From: Phycisphaerae bacterium
Lineage (GTDB): Bacteria; Planctomycetota; Phycisphaerae; UBA1845; PWPN01
Direction: 5' to 3'
NCBI GenBank assembly: GCA_035384605.1
Contig: DAOOIV010000011.1
Span: 1-64,000, forward strand
Length of the DNA: 64,000 nt
Under the pieces are notes generated by a model. It made no database searches. It worked only from the letters and a program-made list of their open reading frames with translations, and was not told where the DNA came from. The translations under genes were made by a program, and so were the position numbers. Positions 1-8,766 of this stretch are shown one piece after another (within the stretch, counting starts at the first letter, position 1; every line of letters begins with the position of its first letter).

Positions 1-50
1 CCTGGCGCTATCGCTAAGGCCATTTTTGGCTCACAAGTGTTCAACTTGGG

Positions 51-1970
51 CTAATCCGTTGTGAAATCTCGAATCCGCACCTCGGTAAACCGGATCTCTG
101 CGCCGGCCGCCGTTTCACCCCAGAGGATGATGTCGGTATCGGCCCGTTTGGCGGTGAACCTGGTCGTGAGCAGCTTCCACTCAGAGGATAAGGGAACGGG
201 CGTCACGTCCAGGAAGTCGTCAGGGCGAATCGTGGCGGAAGCCGTACCGGTGGCCGTTGCCTTAGCGGCAAGTTCGTACGTGCGGCGCGGATGCAGTGTG
301 ACCGTTTGCAGGAGACAGGCTTTGGTATCTTCGTTGCATCTCCAGCCGAACGATGTAATGCCGTCGCGGTCTCGAAAGCCCTGGAACAGCGGATCGCCGC
401 CGCCGATGCGAACGTCCCAGTTCTCGGCTCGCGTTCCCATTGCCGCGACGTTCGCGAAATCGGCGTTCAGCACGGTGGCTTGTGGCGGAATCACAGGCCC
501 CTTGCCCGGGAACGAGGAATCCACGCGGGCTTTCGAGTAATTCCCGTTTACATCCACGGCGTAGACTGCGTAGGAATAGGTGTTGAAGTTCTCCAGGCCG
601 AAGAGATGAAACACACCGGTTCCGCCGGGTAATACATCCAGTTCGGCAAGCAAGGTGTTCTCGGAGACGCTTACCGGCCAGTTCTCGTTATGGGGACCGA
701 TGCGGCCGCGAATCTGCAGCTTGCGAACGTCCGGGTCACCTGGGGCGACGTACTCAATCCTGGCCAGGCCGTCGCCGGACAGGATTCGAGAACGCGGAGT
801 AGCAGGGGGATGGATATCGTCTCCGTATTCGACAATATTCATGTCTGCGTCGAGATGTGAGACCTCAACTTCGTCAATCGCCAGGCAGCCGCTGGGATAG
901 AGGACGCCCGCCACCGTGGACATCTTGAAGCCGCCCCCGGCAGGGTTGCGTAATTCGATGCAATACTGTTCGCCGGAAACGGTCCTGACTTCGCCCGGCG
1001 GCCAGACGGCTTGAAGCACGGAACCGTTGGGGCCGCGGACGTTCCGGTGGGCGAATCCTCTTCCCTTGGGGCCTCCTTGTCGGACGACGATTTCGATCGT
1101 GACTTCGCCGTCGGCGTCGGGAACCTGGGGGCGGAAGTCGATCATCGCGAGTCCTTTGCCCCGGGCTATGAATGTCTGGCCGAACTCGGCGTTGCAGCGT
1201 TCCTTGTCGGGTTTTGGGTTGATCCTGCCTTCAACACAGACCATGGTCGAGACAAGGCCGGGCGGATCTGACTCAACCCAGCCTGCCAGAGACGCGCCGG
1301 GAACCATTTTGCCGTCGACCACCAACGGCAGCATCGGGTCGGCGGAGTCGCTGAGCCGGAGGTCAAGTTGCGTTCCTTTTGTACCTTCGACGCGGAGACA
1401 GTAGAGCCGCCCGGGTGTCACCGGGACTTGTCCGTGACACCACGAAGCCACGAGAGCGTTCAGATTGGGAGGCCGAAGAGCGGTCGGCCCCACCGGCGGG
1501 CCGTCGGGGCCGGCGTCGTGTATCGTGTATTTCACGCTGCGGGCCTGCGGCGCGGTCGCGAACAGCGCCGCCGCCTTTATGATCGAATCACCTCTGGCCA
1601 CGAAGGACTGAGTGAACACCGAGCCTTTCAGTGTTTTGTCCCCCGGTATCGCATGGTAATCGGTATGAAAGCGCATATCGAGCAGAGTGGTTCTGCCATC
1701 CGCGACAACCACGTTCGGCACGACCAGCGGTCCGAAGCCAAACGCTCGAGAGACGCCGAAGGTGTGGTTTCCGGCCGGTACATTTCTCAGAAAGACCCGA
1801 CCGTTGGCCGGCGTCTTGTACCAGTTGGACGGGACCTCGCCCGTCTCCGTTGCCTTCGACCAGTCACCATACCGGCTGGTCCAGTTCATCAGTACGTCAC
1901 CGCCGACCCCTGGCGTTACCGGGACAGCACTCAGCACTGCCGCGCACGCGACGAGAACGTGTGGGTTCAT
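51..1970 (-). CDS. Secreted multidomain beta-sandwich protein, function unknown (paralogue of next gene)
   Basis: I do not recognise a named family. The 639-residue product begins with a hydrophobic signal-like segment (residues 1-24). Residues about 25-105 resemble a carboxypeptidase-regulatory-like beta domain. Two jelly-roll-like units follow, each opening with a shared phrase (QSFVARGD near 121, GQTFIARGKGLAMIDF near 264). A fibronectin-III-like stretch lies at about 390-490 and a beta-rich tail runs to the end. The same order occurs in the neighbouring gene at 1967-3943, so the two are tandem paralogues. The start codon overlaps the neighbour's stop as ATGA (1967-1970), which implies translational coupling. 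The product is probably exported and may bind carbohydrate; that is inference from fold style and context only. Confidence 0.75.
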   Translation of the reverse strand: MNPHVLVACAAVLSAVPVTPGVGGDVLMNWTSRYGDWSKATETGEVPSNWYKTPANGRVFLRNVPAGNHTFGVSRAFGFGPLVVPNVVVADGRTTLLDMRFHTDYHAIPGDKTLKGSVFTQSFVARGDSIIKAAALFATAPQARSVKYTIHDAGPDGPPVGPTALRPPNLNALVASWCHGQVPVTPGRLYCLRVEGTKGTQLDLRLSDSADPMLPLVVDGKMVPGASLAGWVESDPPGLVSTMVCVEGRINPKPDKERCNAEFGQTFIARGKGLAMIDFRPQVPDADGEVTIEIVVRQGGPKGRGFAHRNVRGPNGSVLQAVWPPGEVRTVSGEQYCIELRNPAGGGFKMSTVAGVLYPSGCLAIDEVEVSHLDADMNIVEYGDDIHPPATPRSRILSGDGLARIEYVAPGDPDVRKLQIRGRIGPHNENWPVSVSENTLLAELDVLPGGTGVFHLFGLENFNTYSYAVYAVDVNGNYSKARVDSSFPGKGPVIPPQATVLNADFANVAAMGTRAENWDVRIGGGDPLFQGFRDRDGITSFGWRCNEDTKACLLQTVTLHPRRTYELAAKATATGTASATIRPDDFLDVTPVPLSSEWKLLTTRFTAKRADTDIILWGETAAGAEIRFTEVRIRDFTTD

Positions 1971-3943
1971 TTCGCATCTCCGGGAGAATCAGTCGCGACC
2001 TTGAGACTGGCCTTCGAGAACAAGCCTTCCATTCCGAAGCCTGGTTGCAGCGAGCGAGCCCGCAAGTACACCGTGATCGTGTCGGCCTCGGCTCTTGCGC
2101 GGACCTTCTGGAGCGTCCATTTGTCAGGTGCATACTCGGCCGACGACCAGACGACGGAATCCGTTGAGGCATCGGAACCGCCAAGCGGATCGATTCCCAC
2201 GAGGGTCGTCTCGTTGACATTACCGTCGTTGAACGGCTCTTTACGGTTGGTCATTGCGCTCAAGAGGTATGTTGTGCCCTTGACCACCGGGACTCTCTGG
2301 TATGTCACGACGTCATAGGTTGACCATTGTTGCCAGGCGCTGATGGCGTACGAATCCCCTTTCTTTCCGGGCGATTGGATCGACCAGCGGGCGTTTTGAG
2401 CCAAGCCGGCCGTATCCCATCCCGGGCAAAGACCGCCAGACGCGGACGTGCTGGCGACAAAGTCGCCGTTGATCAGCAGATTGCTTTCAGGCGTCAGCGG
2501 CTTCACTTCCACCCGGGTGCTGACGGCTTCGGACTTGTTGCCTGCGGCATCGACGAGTTCCACCTGGTACACGTATGTCTGATTCGGCTCGGCTGAGCGA
2601 TCCACATAGAGGGCCATGCGGCCGGGGCACGAGTAGAGCTTTGCCAGTTGCTTTGTCCTGGTGCCTGCGGAACGGGTAATGGCCGCGCTGTTGACGTCCA
2701 TGTCGGCAGGGACATCGAAAGAGAGTTGCACCGCTGTTCCCGCCAAGTCCGCGCGGAGATTACGCGCCGAAGGGGGCGGACAGTCATCCGGCTCATACTC
2801 GATGATTGTGGCATCCAGGCAACGGTCCGATACCGTCCGGCCATCCATCAGGAACTCGCCGTCCATGAGGTTGCCGGGATGCGTCGTGATGCGGAAGCTC
2901 TTTGGCTCTCCAACAATGTCGATGCAGTACTTGCGGCCCGGGACCAGCGGCAGCTCTGCGCGGTCGTACAGCACGGCACGAAGCTCAAATCCGAGGGCTG
3001 CGCTTGGAATCATGTCGCTTCCCGATGAAAGTTTCGTGGGGCCCACCTGCCTACCTCCGGGGCCGTCTTCCAGGATCCGGACGGTGTATCGAGTCGTCTG
3101 TCGGCGGCCGCCGCCAACCGCCGGGATGAAATCGATCATAGCCAGGCCGGTTCCGCGAGCCACAAAGGTTTGACAGAAACCCGACTTGCACGGACCGAAA
3201 AACTCGCCCTCGGCCTTGAAATTGTCAACGATGATACCCGTCCGGTCGGTCACAACGCGTCCGCAAATGATCGCGTCAGTAATCTCCTGGCCGTCGGCGA
3301 ATGCCATGTGGGTTTTGTCGGCCTTTGTCGTGAGGACGGCCAGTGCCTGGCCATCCTTGCGGCGAACGGTGAGGAAGCAGGTCTTGTCGCGGGCAAGACG
3401 GACTTGTCCCGGCGGCCATTGCCCGTCGGCACTATCAGGCCCTATCTGGCGGCCGTCGGGACGGCTTTCGCGCACGGCGTAGATCAGTTCGGTACCTGCG
3501 GGTTCGTCCACGTCCAGCCGCGCTCTGCGGACACACTCGCCTCGTGAGACAAAGCTTTGAGCGTAGGTTTTGTGACCTTCAAGTCGTTGTTTGCCGCCGC
3601 GAACATCCAAAGGCCACGATTGCAGCAGAAGGACATAAGCCGTCTTGCCGTGCTCGACCGCTACTCCGGGTGAGATCACCGGACCAAGGCCGAAGCGACG
3701 CGAGAAACCGACCGTGTAGGTGCCCGGTTCCGAAACGCCGATGCTGAAGTAGCCGCCCATGTCGGTGAAATTGCCGGTGAGGCGGTTTTCTCCAACCCGG
3801 CCGGTCCAAACGAACAACTCCTTCCACCCGCCTGTGGGATCGTACAAGCGCCCTCGAATCTCCTCGCCGCATACGGTCGGCGTCGAGAACAGCATGAACC
3901 ACGGAACAATCGTGATCGGCGACGGAGAAATGCTTATGCGCAT
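1967..3943 (-). CDS. Secreted multidomain beta-sandwich protein, function unknown (paralogue)
   Basis: First gene of a coupled pair of paralogues. I place the start at the ATG at 3943 rather than at an in-frame ATG 72 bases upstream. At 3943 the product opens with a signal peptide (MRISISPSPITIVPWFMLF) and a GAGG ribosome site lies about 9 bases upstream. Domains in order: a beta domain containing GRLYDPTGGWKELF, two jelly-roll-like units (QSFVSRGE and CQTFVARGTGLAMIDF phrases), a fibronectin-III-like segment (YVYQVELVDAAGNKS), and a C-terminal beta domain starting near LLINGDFVAS that resembles carbohydrate-binding modules. Similarity to the 51-1970 product runs the full length but is modest, so the duplication is old. 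Function unknown. Confidence 0.75.
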   Translation of the reverse strand: MRISISPSPITIVPWFMLFSTPTVCGEEIRGRLYDPTGGWKELFVWTGRVGENRLTGNFTDMGGYFSIGVSEPGTYTVGFSRRFGLGPVISPGVAVEHGKTAYVLLLQSWPLDVRGGKQRLEGHKTYAQSFVSRGECVRRARLDVDEPAGTELIYAVRESRPDGRQIGPDSADGQWPPGQVRLARDKTCFLTVRRKDGQALAVLTTKADKTHMAFADGQEITDAIICGRVVTDRTGIIVDNFKAEGEFFGPCKSGFCQTFVARGTGLAMIDFIPAVGGGRRQTTRYTVRILEDGPGGRQVGPTKLSSGSDMIPSAALGFELRAVLYDRAELPLVPGRKYCIDIVGEPKSFRITTHPGNLMDGEFLMDGRTVSDRCLDATIIEYEPDDCPPPSARNLRADLAGTAVQLSFDVPADMDVNSAAITRSAGTRTKQLAKLYSCPGRMALYVDRSAEPNQTYVYQVELVDAAGNKSEAVSTRVEVKPLTPESNLLINGDFVASTSASGGLCPGWDTAGLAQNARWSIQSPGKKGDSYAISAWQQWSTYDVVTYQRVPVVKGTTYLLSAMTNRKEPFNDGNVNETTLVGIDPLGGSDASTDSVVWSSAEYAPDKWTLQKVRARAEADTITVYLRARSLQPGFGMEGLFSKASLKVATDSPGDAK

Positions 3944-4272
3944 GGCTTGAACCTCGATGCCACCTGAAGTACCGAGAGAACCACTGAACGCGGCGCCCCA
4001 ATGAATACCATCCAACCGCAGATCTCGTCAACAAACCGCCCCGTCGAAGGCGCAGAAACACAACCGCCACCGATCGACTGCGAAGACGGGGCCCATGTTC
4101 GGGATACGCTGCTGAGCGGAACGTACCGAGCTCCGTCGGGGCGAGCCGCCATCTCTCGGCAAAGGCAACCGCAGTCGAATTGCTCGGGAGGAGGCGATCC
4201 TCGCACGCAAGCCGCATGGCAATCAAAGCGGCGCCTGCTTGCCCGGCGGTTTTGGCTATCCGGATGCTTTTT
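3944..4272. other. Spacer, no gene seen
   Basis: 329 bases between mcsB and the secreted-protein pair, both on the minus strand. Short open frames here look like translated noncoding DNA. It should hold the promoter of the downstream pair, but I see no convincing -35/-10. Confidence 0.5.
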
Positions 4273-5343
4273 TCAATTCGTACTTGGTTGGGCCTTGGCC
4301 AGGCGTTCGCGGATGTAATCGGCGCGCAGAATGCTGCGCTGCTCACCGTCGAGCCGCTTCCCGCATCGCTTCTGCAGGTGGGCTGACTGGGTGAAGAGGA
4401 AGAGATCGTTGATCACGCTGAGATCGATGTGCTTGATGCGCTCCATGACCGCGCCGAGTCGCAGGTGTGACAGCAGGAACAACGCCTCCTCGCTGCTGAT
4501 GGCCCGTGCATTGGAGAGTATGCCGAACGCCCGCCAGATCTTATCATCGAGGGCGGTCAGCCGATCCTTCTTGAGAGCCTTTCGGGTTTCCTGCTCGTAG
4601 CGGACGATGGACGGGATCACGTTGTTCTTGAAATCGGTGAGGATTTCTTCCTCACTTCGGCCGAGGGTTACCTGGTTGGAAACCTGGAAGAAGTCGCCCA
4701 GGGCCTCGGTTCCCTCACCGTACAAACCGCGGACCGCCAGACGCATGTCCTTGGCGGCGCGCAGAACCTTTTCGATTTCGTTGGTGATTTTGAGGGCCGG
4801 GAGATGCAGCATAACCGAGACCCGCAGACCGGTACCGACGTTGGTCGGGCAGGCCGTCAGGTAGCCATAGTCCTCGTGGAAGGCGAACTTGACGAGCCCC
4901 TCCAGAGCGACATCGATGCCGGCAATCTGATTCCAGGCGGCGTCAAGATCCAACCCGTGCCGGAGCACCTGCATCCGCAGATGGTCTTCTTCATTGATCA
5001 TCAGCGAGATCTGTTCGCTTGCTCCGACCGCCACCCCACGGCTTCCCTCGCCTTCACCGTGCTGCCGGCTGATGAGCTGCCGCTCGACCAGGAATTGTCG
5101 ATCGATCGGATCGGCTTTCTCGACGTCGATATAGAAGGTCTCGACGCCGAAATCAGCCGAGTCGATGGCCTCGCAGAGTGTCCGGACGATGTCCCGACGT
5201 TCGGCGGCACTGGCCTTGGTCAGAAAGCGGAAGCCGCTCAGATTGCGGGCCAATCGAATGCGCGACGAAACGACGACGTCACCGAGGTTTCCCCCGGTCT
5301 TCAGCCATTCGCCTGGCGAGTGGAGAAGGTCTTCAATGGTCAT
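4273..5343 (-). CDS. mcsB: Protein-arginine kinase McsB
   Basis: McsB phosphorylates arginine side chains of client proteins and, in Firmicutes, marks them for ClpCP degradation. The 356-residue product has the expected length. It shows the phosphagen-kinase N-terminal motif SSRIRLARN (26-34), the NEEDHLR loop (118-124) and the CPTNVGTG segment with the active-site-region cysteine at 165. The start ATG overlaps the stop of mcsA by four bases (ATGA, 5340-5343), so the two are translationally coupled. In Bacillus the genes sit with ctsR and clpC; neither is adjacent here, so the degradation partner must lie elsewhere. The family call is firm; the cellular role is transferred from Firmicutes. 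Confidence 0.95.
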   Translation of the reverse strand: MTIEDLLHSPGEWLKTGGNLGDVVVSSRIRLARNLSGFRFLTKASAAERRDIVRTLCEAIDSADFGVETFYIDVEKADPIDRQFLVERQLISRQHGEGEGSRGVAVGASEQISLMINEEDHLRMQVLRHGLDLDAAWNQIAGIDVALEGLVKFAFHEDYGYLTACPTNVGTGLRVSVMLHLPALKITNEIEKVLRAAKDMRLAVRGLYGEGTEALGDFFQVSNQVTLGRSEEEILTDFKNNVIPSIVRYEQETRKALKKDRLTALDDKIWRAFGILSNARAISSEEALFLLSHLRLGAVMERIKHIDLSVINDLFLFTQSAHLQKRCGKRLDGEQRSILRADYIRERLAKAQPSTN

Positions 5344-5825
5344 TGTGACTGCAGTTCCCCCAGCCGGTCGCGGATCTTGGCGGCCTGTTCGTAGTCCTCA
5401 CGTTCCACCGCCTCGCGCAGCTCGCGCTGAAGCCGGAATCTCTCCTGTTGAACCGGGTCGATCCGGACCACTTGGCCTGGTGTCTTACCCGTGTGTCGCG
5501 TCTGACCGTCCTGTGCCCGCTCGATGATGCTGGTCAAAGCTTTGCCGAAGACGTCATAGTCGTTTGGGCAACCCAACAGACCCTGGTTGCGAAACTCGAC
5601 GAAAGTGATTCCGCATTCGGGGCATCTGAGACGGGCCATCTCCTGGATGCTGGCTTGGGACATCAGAAACGAATTGAGAACGTCGTTGATCGAGACGTTC
5701 TGCTTCACCACGACGCCTTCAGCGTTGGCACAGTCTTCACAGAGGTGCCGTTCTCGCTTCTCGCCCTGGACCAGATCCGTCAGGTGAACGGTTGCCGTCT
5801 GTTTCTTGCACCGCTGGCACAACAT
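5340..5825 (-). CDS. mcsA: McsA, activator of the protein-arginine kinase
   Basis: McsA is the zinc-binding activator of McsB. The 161-residue product has the N-terminal CxxC pair (C3/C6 and C29/C32), a second CPEC pair (68-71), and a C-terminal UVR domain (about 125-160, REDYEQAAKIRDRL). In the second zinc site the Firmicute CxxC is read here as C86-P-N-D89, so the fourth cysteine is replaced by aspartate. It is the first gene of the mcsA-mcsB operon, and a good promoter lies at 5865-5893, about 40 bases upstream. The ribosome site is weak (AGG about 8 bases before ATG). Confidence 0.92.
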   Translation of the reverse strand: MLCQRCKKQTATVHLTDLVQGEKRERHLCEDCANAEGVVVKQNVSINDVLNSFLMSQASIQEMARLRCPECGITFVEFRNQGLLGCPNDYDVFGKALTSIIERAQDGQTRHTGKTPGQVVRIDPVQQERFRLQRELREAVEREDYEQAAKIRDRLGELQSQ

Positions 5826-5864
5826 ACCCAGTACCTGTCTTGCAATACCCGGGAGGACGCTTCA

Positions 5865-5893
5865 ATGTTAGGCGTCTTCATATATATCGTCAA
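5865..5893 (-). promoter_or_regulatory. Sigma70-type promoter of mcsA-mcsB
   Basis: Read on the minus strand: TTGACG (5893-5888), a 17-base spacer, then TAACAT (5870-5865). The -35 matches consensus at 5 of 6 positions. The predicted start lies near 5858, giving a leader of roughly 30 bases to mcsA. No CtsR-type heptad repeat operator is apparent. Confidence 0.65.
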
Positions 5894-6075
5894 GGCAAAG
5901 CGGACCCTTCAGGCCCTTCTCCCCGTCCTGTCAAGGACTTGCGACACGGATCGCCGGCGGGTGGCGGCCTTGCGGGTGGTCCGGCGGCTGCCGGGCACAA
6001 GCATGCGGGCATCGTGCCTTGGCCTGCGTCCGGCCCGGTCATATTCTACGGCAACCGGCAACCTGAGCCGTCTGA

Positions 6076-7638
6076 ATGACGTCGTCCACACCGTTGACCG
6101 CTGACTACCTCAAGGGATACTATGACGCGATGCTGAAAATCCTGCCGACTTTCACGGACTTCGAGCGTTTGGCCGCCGGCGGCAACACCATCCCGGTGTA
6201 TTGTCAGTTGCTGGCGGACAATCTGACCCCTGTCACGGCTTTCTCCGCTATCGCTGAGGAGAGCCCACATGCGTTTCTGCTGGAAAGCGTGGTCGGCGGA
6301 GAGAACATCGCCCGCTACTCGTTCCTGGCGGCTGATCCGCAGGCGACCTTCGAGGCCAAGAACAGCCGAATCACGCTGGACGGTCCCGGCGGCCAGTCTG
6401 TCGAGGAATCCCTTGATCCGTTGGCACGGCTGGCCCGTACCCTGGAAGGCTACAAGGCGGTCCATTTGCCGGAGTTGCCTCGTTTCGCCGGCGGGGCCGT
6501 GGGTTATGCGGGATACGACATCGTGCGCTACTACGAGCCGCTGCCGAACCCGCCCAAAGACGACCGGGGCCTGCCGGACATGCTTTTTGGCTTGTATGAC
6601 AGCATGGTGGTTTTCGATCATGTGGTAAAGACCATCCTGGTGATCAGCCACGCCCACGTCGAGATCGACGGGGTTCGAGCCGGTTACGAGAAGGCCTGCG
6701 AGCGCGTCGCCGCGACAGTCAAACGGCTGACCCGGCCCCGGCAGACCCGAACCGGCCACATTGACCGTCTGGGCGACCCGACAATTCCGTTTACGAGCAA
6801 CTTCGAGGCGCACGGCTTTCAGGAGGCCGTCGAGGCGTGCAAGGAATACATCCGGGCAGGGGACATTTTCCAGGTAGTTCTGTCGCAGCGACTTCGCGTG
6901 AAGACCAAGGCTGACCCGTTCGACATCTACCGGGCCCTGCGGGTAGTCAATCCCTCTCCCTTTATGTTCTTTCTGAAGAGCCCCCGGGTCATGCTGGTTG
7001 GTTCATCGCCGGAGATCATGTGCCGGGTTGAGGATGGTGTCATCACGAATCGTCCGTTGGCGGGGACCCGGCGTCGCGGTCGAACCGAAGAGGAAGACAA
7101 GGTCCTGGAAGCCGAACTCAAGGCAGACCCCAAGGAACGGGCGGAGCACATCATGCTGGTCGACCTCGGTCGAAACGACGTGGGGCGGGTTGCCGAATTG
7201 GGTAGCGTGGAACTCCGCGACGTCATGTCGATCGAGCGGTACAGCCACGTCATGCACATCAGCAGCACGGTTACCGGCCGACTGAGGCGGGGCTTGACTG
7301 CTTTTGACGCCATGCGGGCGACGTTGCCCGTGGGCACGGTCAGCGGAGCCCCCAAGGTCCGGGCTATGCAGATCATCGACGAGTTTGAGCCGACGCTCCG
7401 CGGACCCTATGCCGGGGCGGTCGGTTACGTTGATTTCTCGGGTAACATGGATACCTGTATCGCGTTGCGGACCATGGTGATCACGCCCGGTGACGTGTTC
7501 GGGAAAAACACCGTCTATGTGCAAGCCGGCGCAGGAATCGTGGCCGACTCACAACCCGAGCTCGAATACAAGGAAACCATCAACAAGGCGAAAGCCCTGC
7601 TCCGGGCCGTCGAAATCGCGGAAACGGGGTTTGAATAG
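6076..7638 (+). CDS. trpE: Anthranilate synthase component I
   Basis: TrpE converts chorismate and ammonia (from the TrpG glutaminase) to anthranilate, the first committed step of tryptophan synthesis. The 520-residue product carries the full chorismate-binding core, including the stretches IFQVVLSQRL, HIMLVDLGRNDVGRVA, PVGTVSGAPKVRAM and YVQAGAGIVADSQPE. The N-terminal segment (TFTDFERLAAGGNTIPVY) is typical and provides the feedback-binding region. The family usually begins just before that phrase, so ATG 6130 is an alternative start; an AAGGGA lies 12 bases before it. No trpG follows: the next gene is convergent. The amidotransferase partner is therefore encoded elsewhere. Confidence 0.95.
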   Translation: MTSSTPLTADYLKGYYDAMLKILPTFTDFERLAAGGNTIPVYCQLLADNLTPVTAFSAIAEESPHAFLLESVVGGENIARYSFLAADPQATFEAKNSRITLDGPGGQSVEESLDPLARLARTLEGYKAVHLPELPRFAGGAVGYAGYDIVRYYEPLPNPPKDDRGLPDMLFGLYDSMVVFDHVVKTILVISHAHVEIDGVRAGYEKACERVAATVKRLTRPRQTRTGHIDRLGDPTIPFTSNFEAHGFQEAVEACKEYIRAGDIFQVVLSQRLRVKTKADPFDIYRALRVVNPSPFMFFLKSPRVMLVGSSPEIMCRVEDGVITNRPLAGTRRRGRTEEEDKVLEAELKADPKERAEHIMLVDLGRNDVGRVAELGSVELRDVMSIERYSHVMHISSTVTGRLRRGLTAFDAMRATLPVGTVSGAPKVRAMQIIDEFEPTLRGPYAGAVGYVDFSGNMDTCIALRTMVITPGDVFGKNTVYVQAGAGIVADSQPELEYKETINKAKALLRAVEIAETGFE

Positions 7639-7695
7639 ACCGACCAGGATACCCGGTCGCCTTGTCCGGACCGAAGGCCAACCGGGAGAAAAACC

Positions 7696-7747
7696 CGGAC
7701 TCTGCCAGTGCTTGCTGATTGACGGGGGCTCACACAGGCAGAGTCCG
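7696..7747. terminator. Long-loop inverted repeat between convergent genes
   Basis: CGGACTCTGCC (7696-7706) and its exact reverse complement GGCAGAGTCCG (7737-7747) form an 11-bp stem with a 30-base loop. It lies between the 3' ends of trpE (+) and the small gene at 7779 (-). There is no T-run, so intrinsic termination is only a guess from position. Confidence 0.45.
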
Positions 7748-7778
7748 AGGTTATGATTTCTGTTTCGCGACCGGACCG

Positions 7779-8090
7779 TCAGGCCGGGCTGATCTCAACG
7801 TACTCCTTGAGACTTTCCAGCTCTCGCAGGACATCGACCGAACCGAAGATCCTGTAAGTGGCGCCAGGCTTCGTGGAAACGATTTGAAGCCGGGGGGGAC
7901 GGTCCCACCACTGACGACCGCCTCGCCGATGGGATGAGGGTTTACGGGAACGAGCGAGCCGGGCGCGCTCCGCCTTGACCTTGCGGTCCTTTTCGAAAAG
8001 TCGAACCATCGTCTTACGGCCTGCCACCGATTTCGGCAGGGCGGTGACTCTCACGTTAATCCATTGACCGGGCGTTACTTGCGACGTCAT
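7779..8090 (-). CDS. Small conserved basic protein, unknown function
   Basis: The product is 103 residues from ATG 8090, chosen because GGGAG lies 6-7 bases upstream; a longer in-frame start at 8204 has no such site and adds low-quality residues. It opens with a beta-like stretch (GQWINVRVTALPKSVAGRKT). A very basic middle follows (KDRKVKAERARLARSRK, then RRGGRQWWDRPPR) and the end is LESLKEYVEISPA. I recognise no named domain. The arginine/tryptophan-rich centre suggests nucleic-acid or ribosome contact, which is inference only. It is convergent with trpE and stands alone. Confidence 0.65.
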   Translation of the reverse strand: MTSQVTPGQWINVRVTALPKSVAGRKTMVRLFEKDRKVKAERARLARSRKPSSHRRGGRQWWDRPPRLQIVSTKPGATYRIFGSVDVLRELESLKEYVEISPA

Positions 8091-8428
8091 TGCCGACTCC
8101 CAATTGCACGTTCGGTTTCGGTTCGCGACCGCCGTTTGGCCGGTCGATAGCGGTTTCCGAACCCGGAAAACAACCAGTATAGCCGTTGTGGGTCTGATTG
8201 CCAAGATCGGTGCGACGGGGGCTTGGCCGACGGGTGCGTGACAGAAGCGGTGGCACTCCTCGCGGCTGACCCGGTTGTCGTGAACGCAAGCCGAAAGCAG
8301 ACCATTTCAGCGGTCTTAAGGGCAGATAGGCCGGCCTGTTTATGGCCGGCTTGCGGCCAGGCAATCATTCCTCTTCTCTCCGTTTCCTCCCATCCAGCCC
8401 GTTTTAAGGGGCCTGTCCTTGTCCGGTA

Positions 8429-8446
8429 AGCCCGTTGAAACGGGCT
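8429..8446. repeat. Perfect palindrome
   Basis: AGCCCGTTGAAACGGGCT: 8-bp arms around a 2-base centre. A similar hairpin, ACCCCG-CTGAA-CGGGGT, lies 73 bases downstream at 8519-8535. Both have a GTTGAAA/CTGAA-like centre, suggesting one hairpin family. Confidence 0.6.
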
Positions 8447-8518
8447 GAGACCATAAGGAAGGAAGAAGAACCGCAGGCGACCACCAACCGGCCGTATGAG
8501 GGCCGGGCTTTGGCGGGA

Positions 8519-8535
8519 ACCCCGCTGAACGGGGT
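8519..8535. repeat. Short hairpin related to 8429-8446
   Basis: Six-bp arms ACCCCG and CGGGGT around CTGAA. Same style as the palindrome at 8429; function unknown. Confidence 0.45.
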
Positions 8536-8766
8536 CGATCGCCCAACCTGGACCGGTCGGCATACCCGTCCAGGCTGTCACGCACCCTTGGCCAACTCGG
8601 TGGTGGTTCGAACAGCCCTCTCGGAACACAGGGTGCTTCGGCGACCATCCCGAAGGTACGGTCATGTTAAAATGGGCAGAATAAGATCTTTGTCGTTGTA
8701 GGCCGATGGGCGGGTCTGACTCGGTCGCGTGGTAAAGGGACGCTGGACGGCGGATTGGGTACGACG

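Larger units (their letters stand above)
8091..8766. other. Long spacer with palindromes, no gene seen
   Basis: 676 bases upstream of the small gene and downstream of the glycosyltransferase. The open frames crossing it on both strands lack ribosome sites and family features. It holds several GC-rich palindromes (see 8429-8446 and 8519-8535) and a GCCGGC...GCCGGC pair near 8331-8350. Confidence 0.5.
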
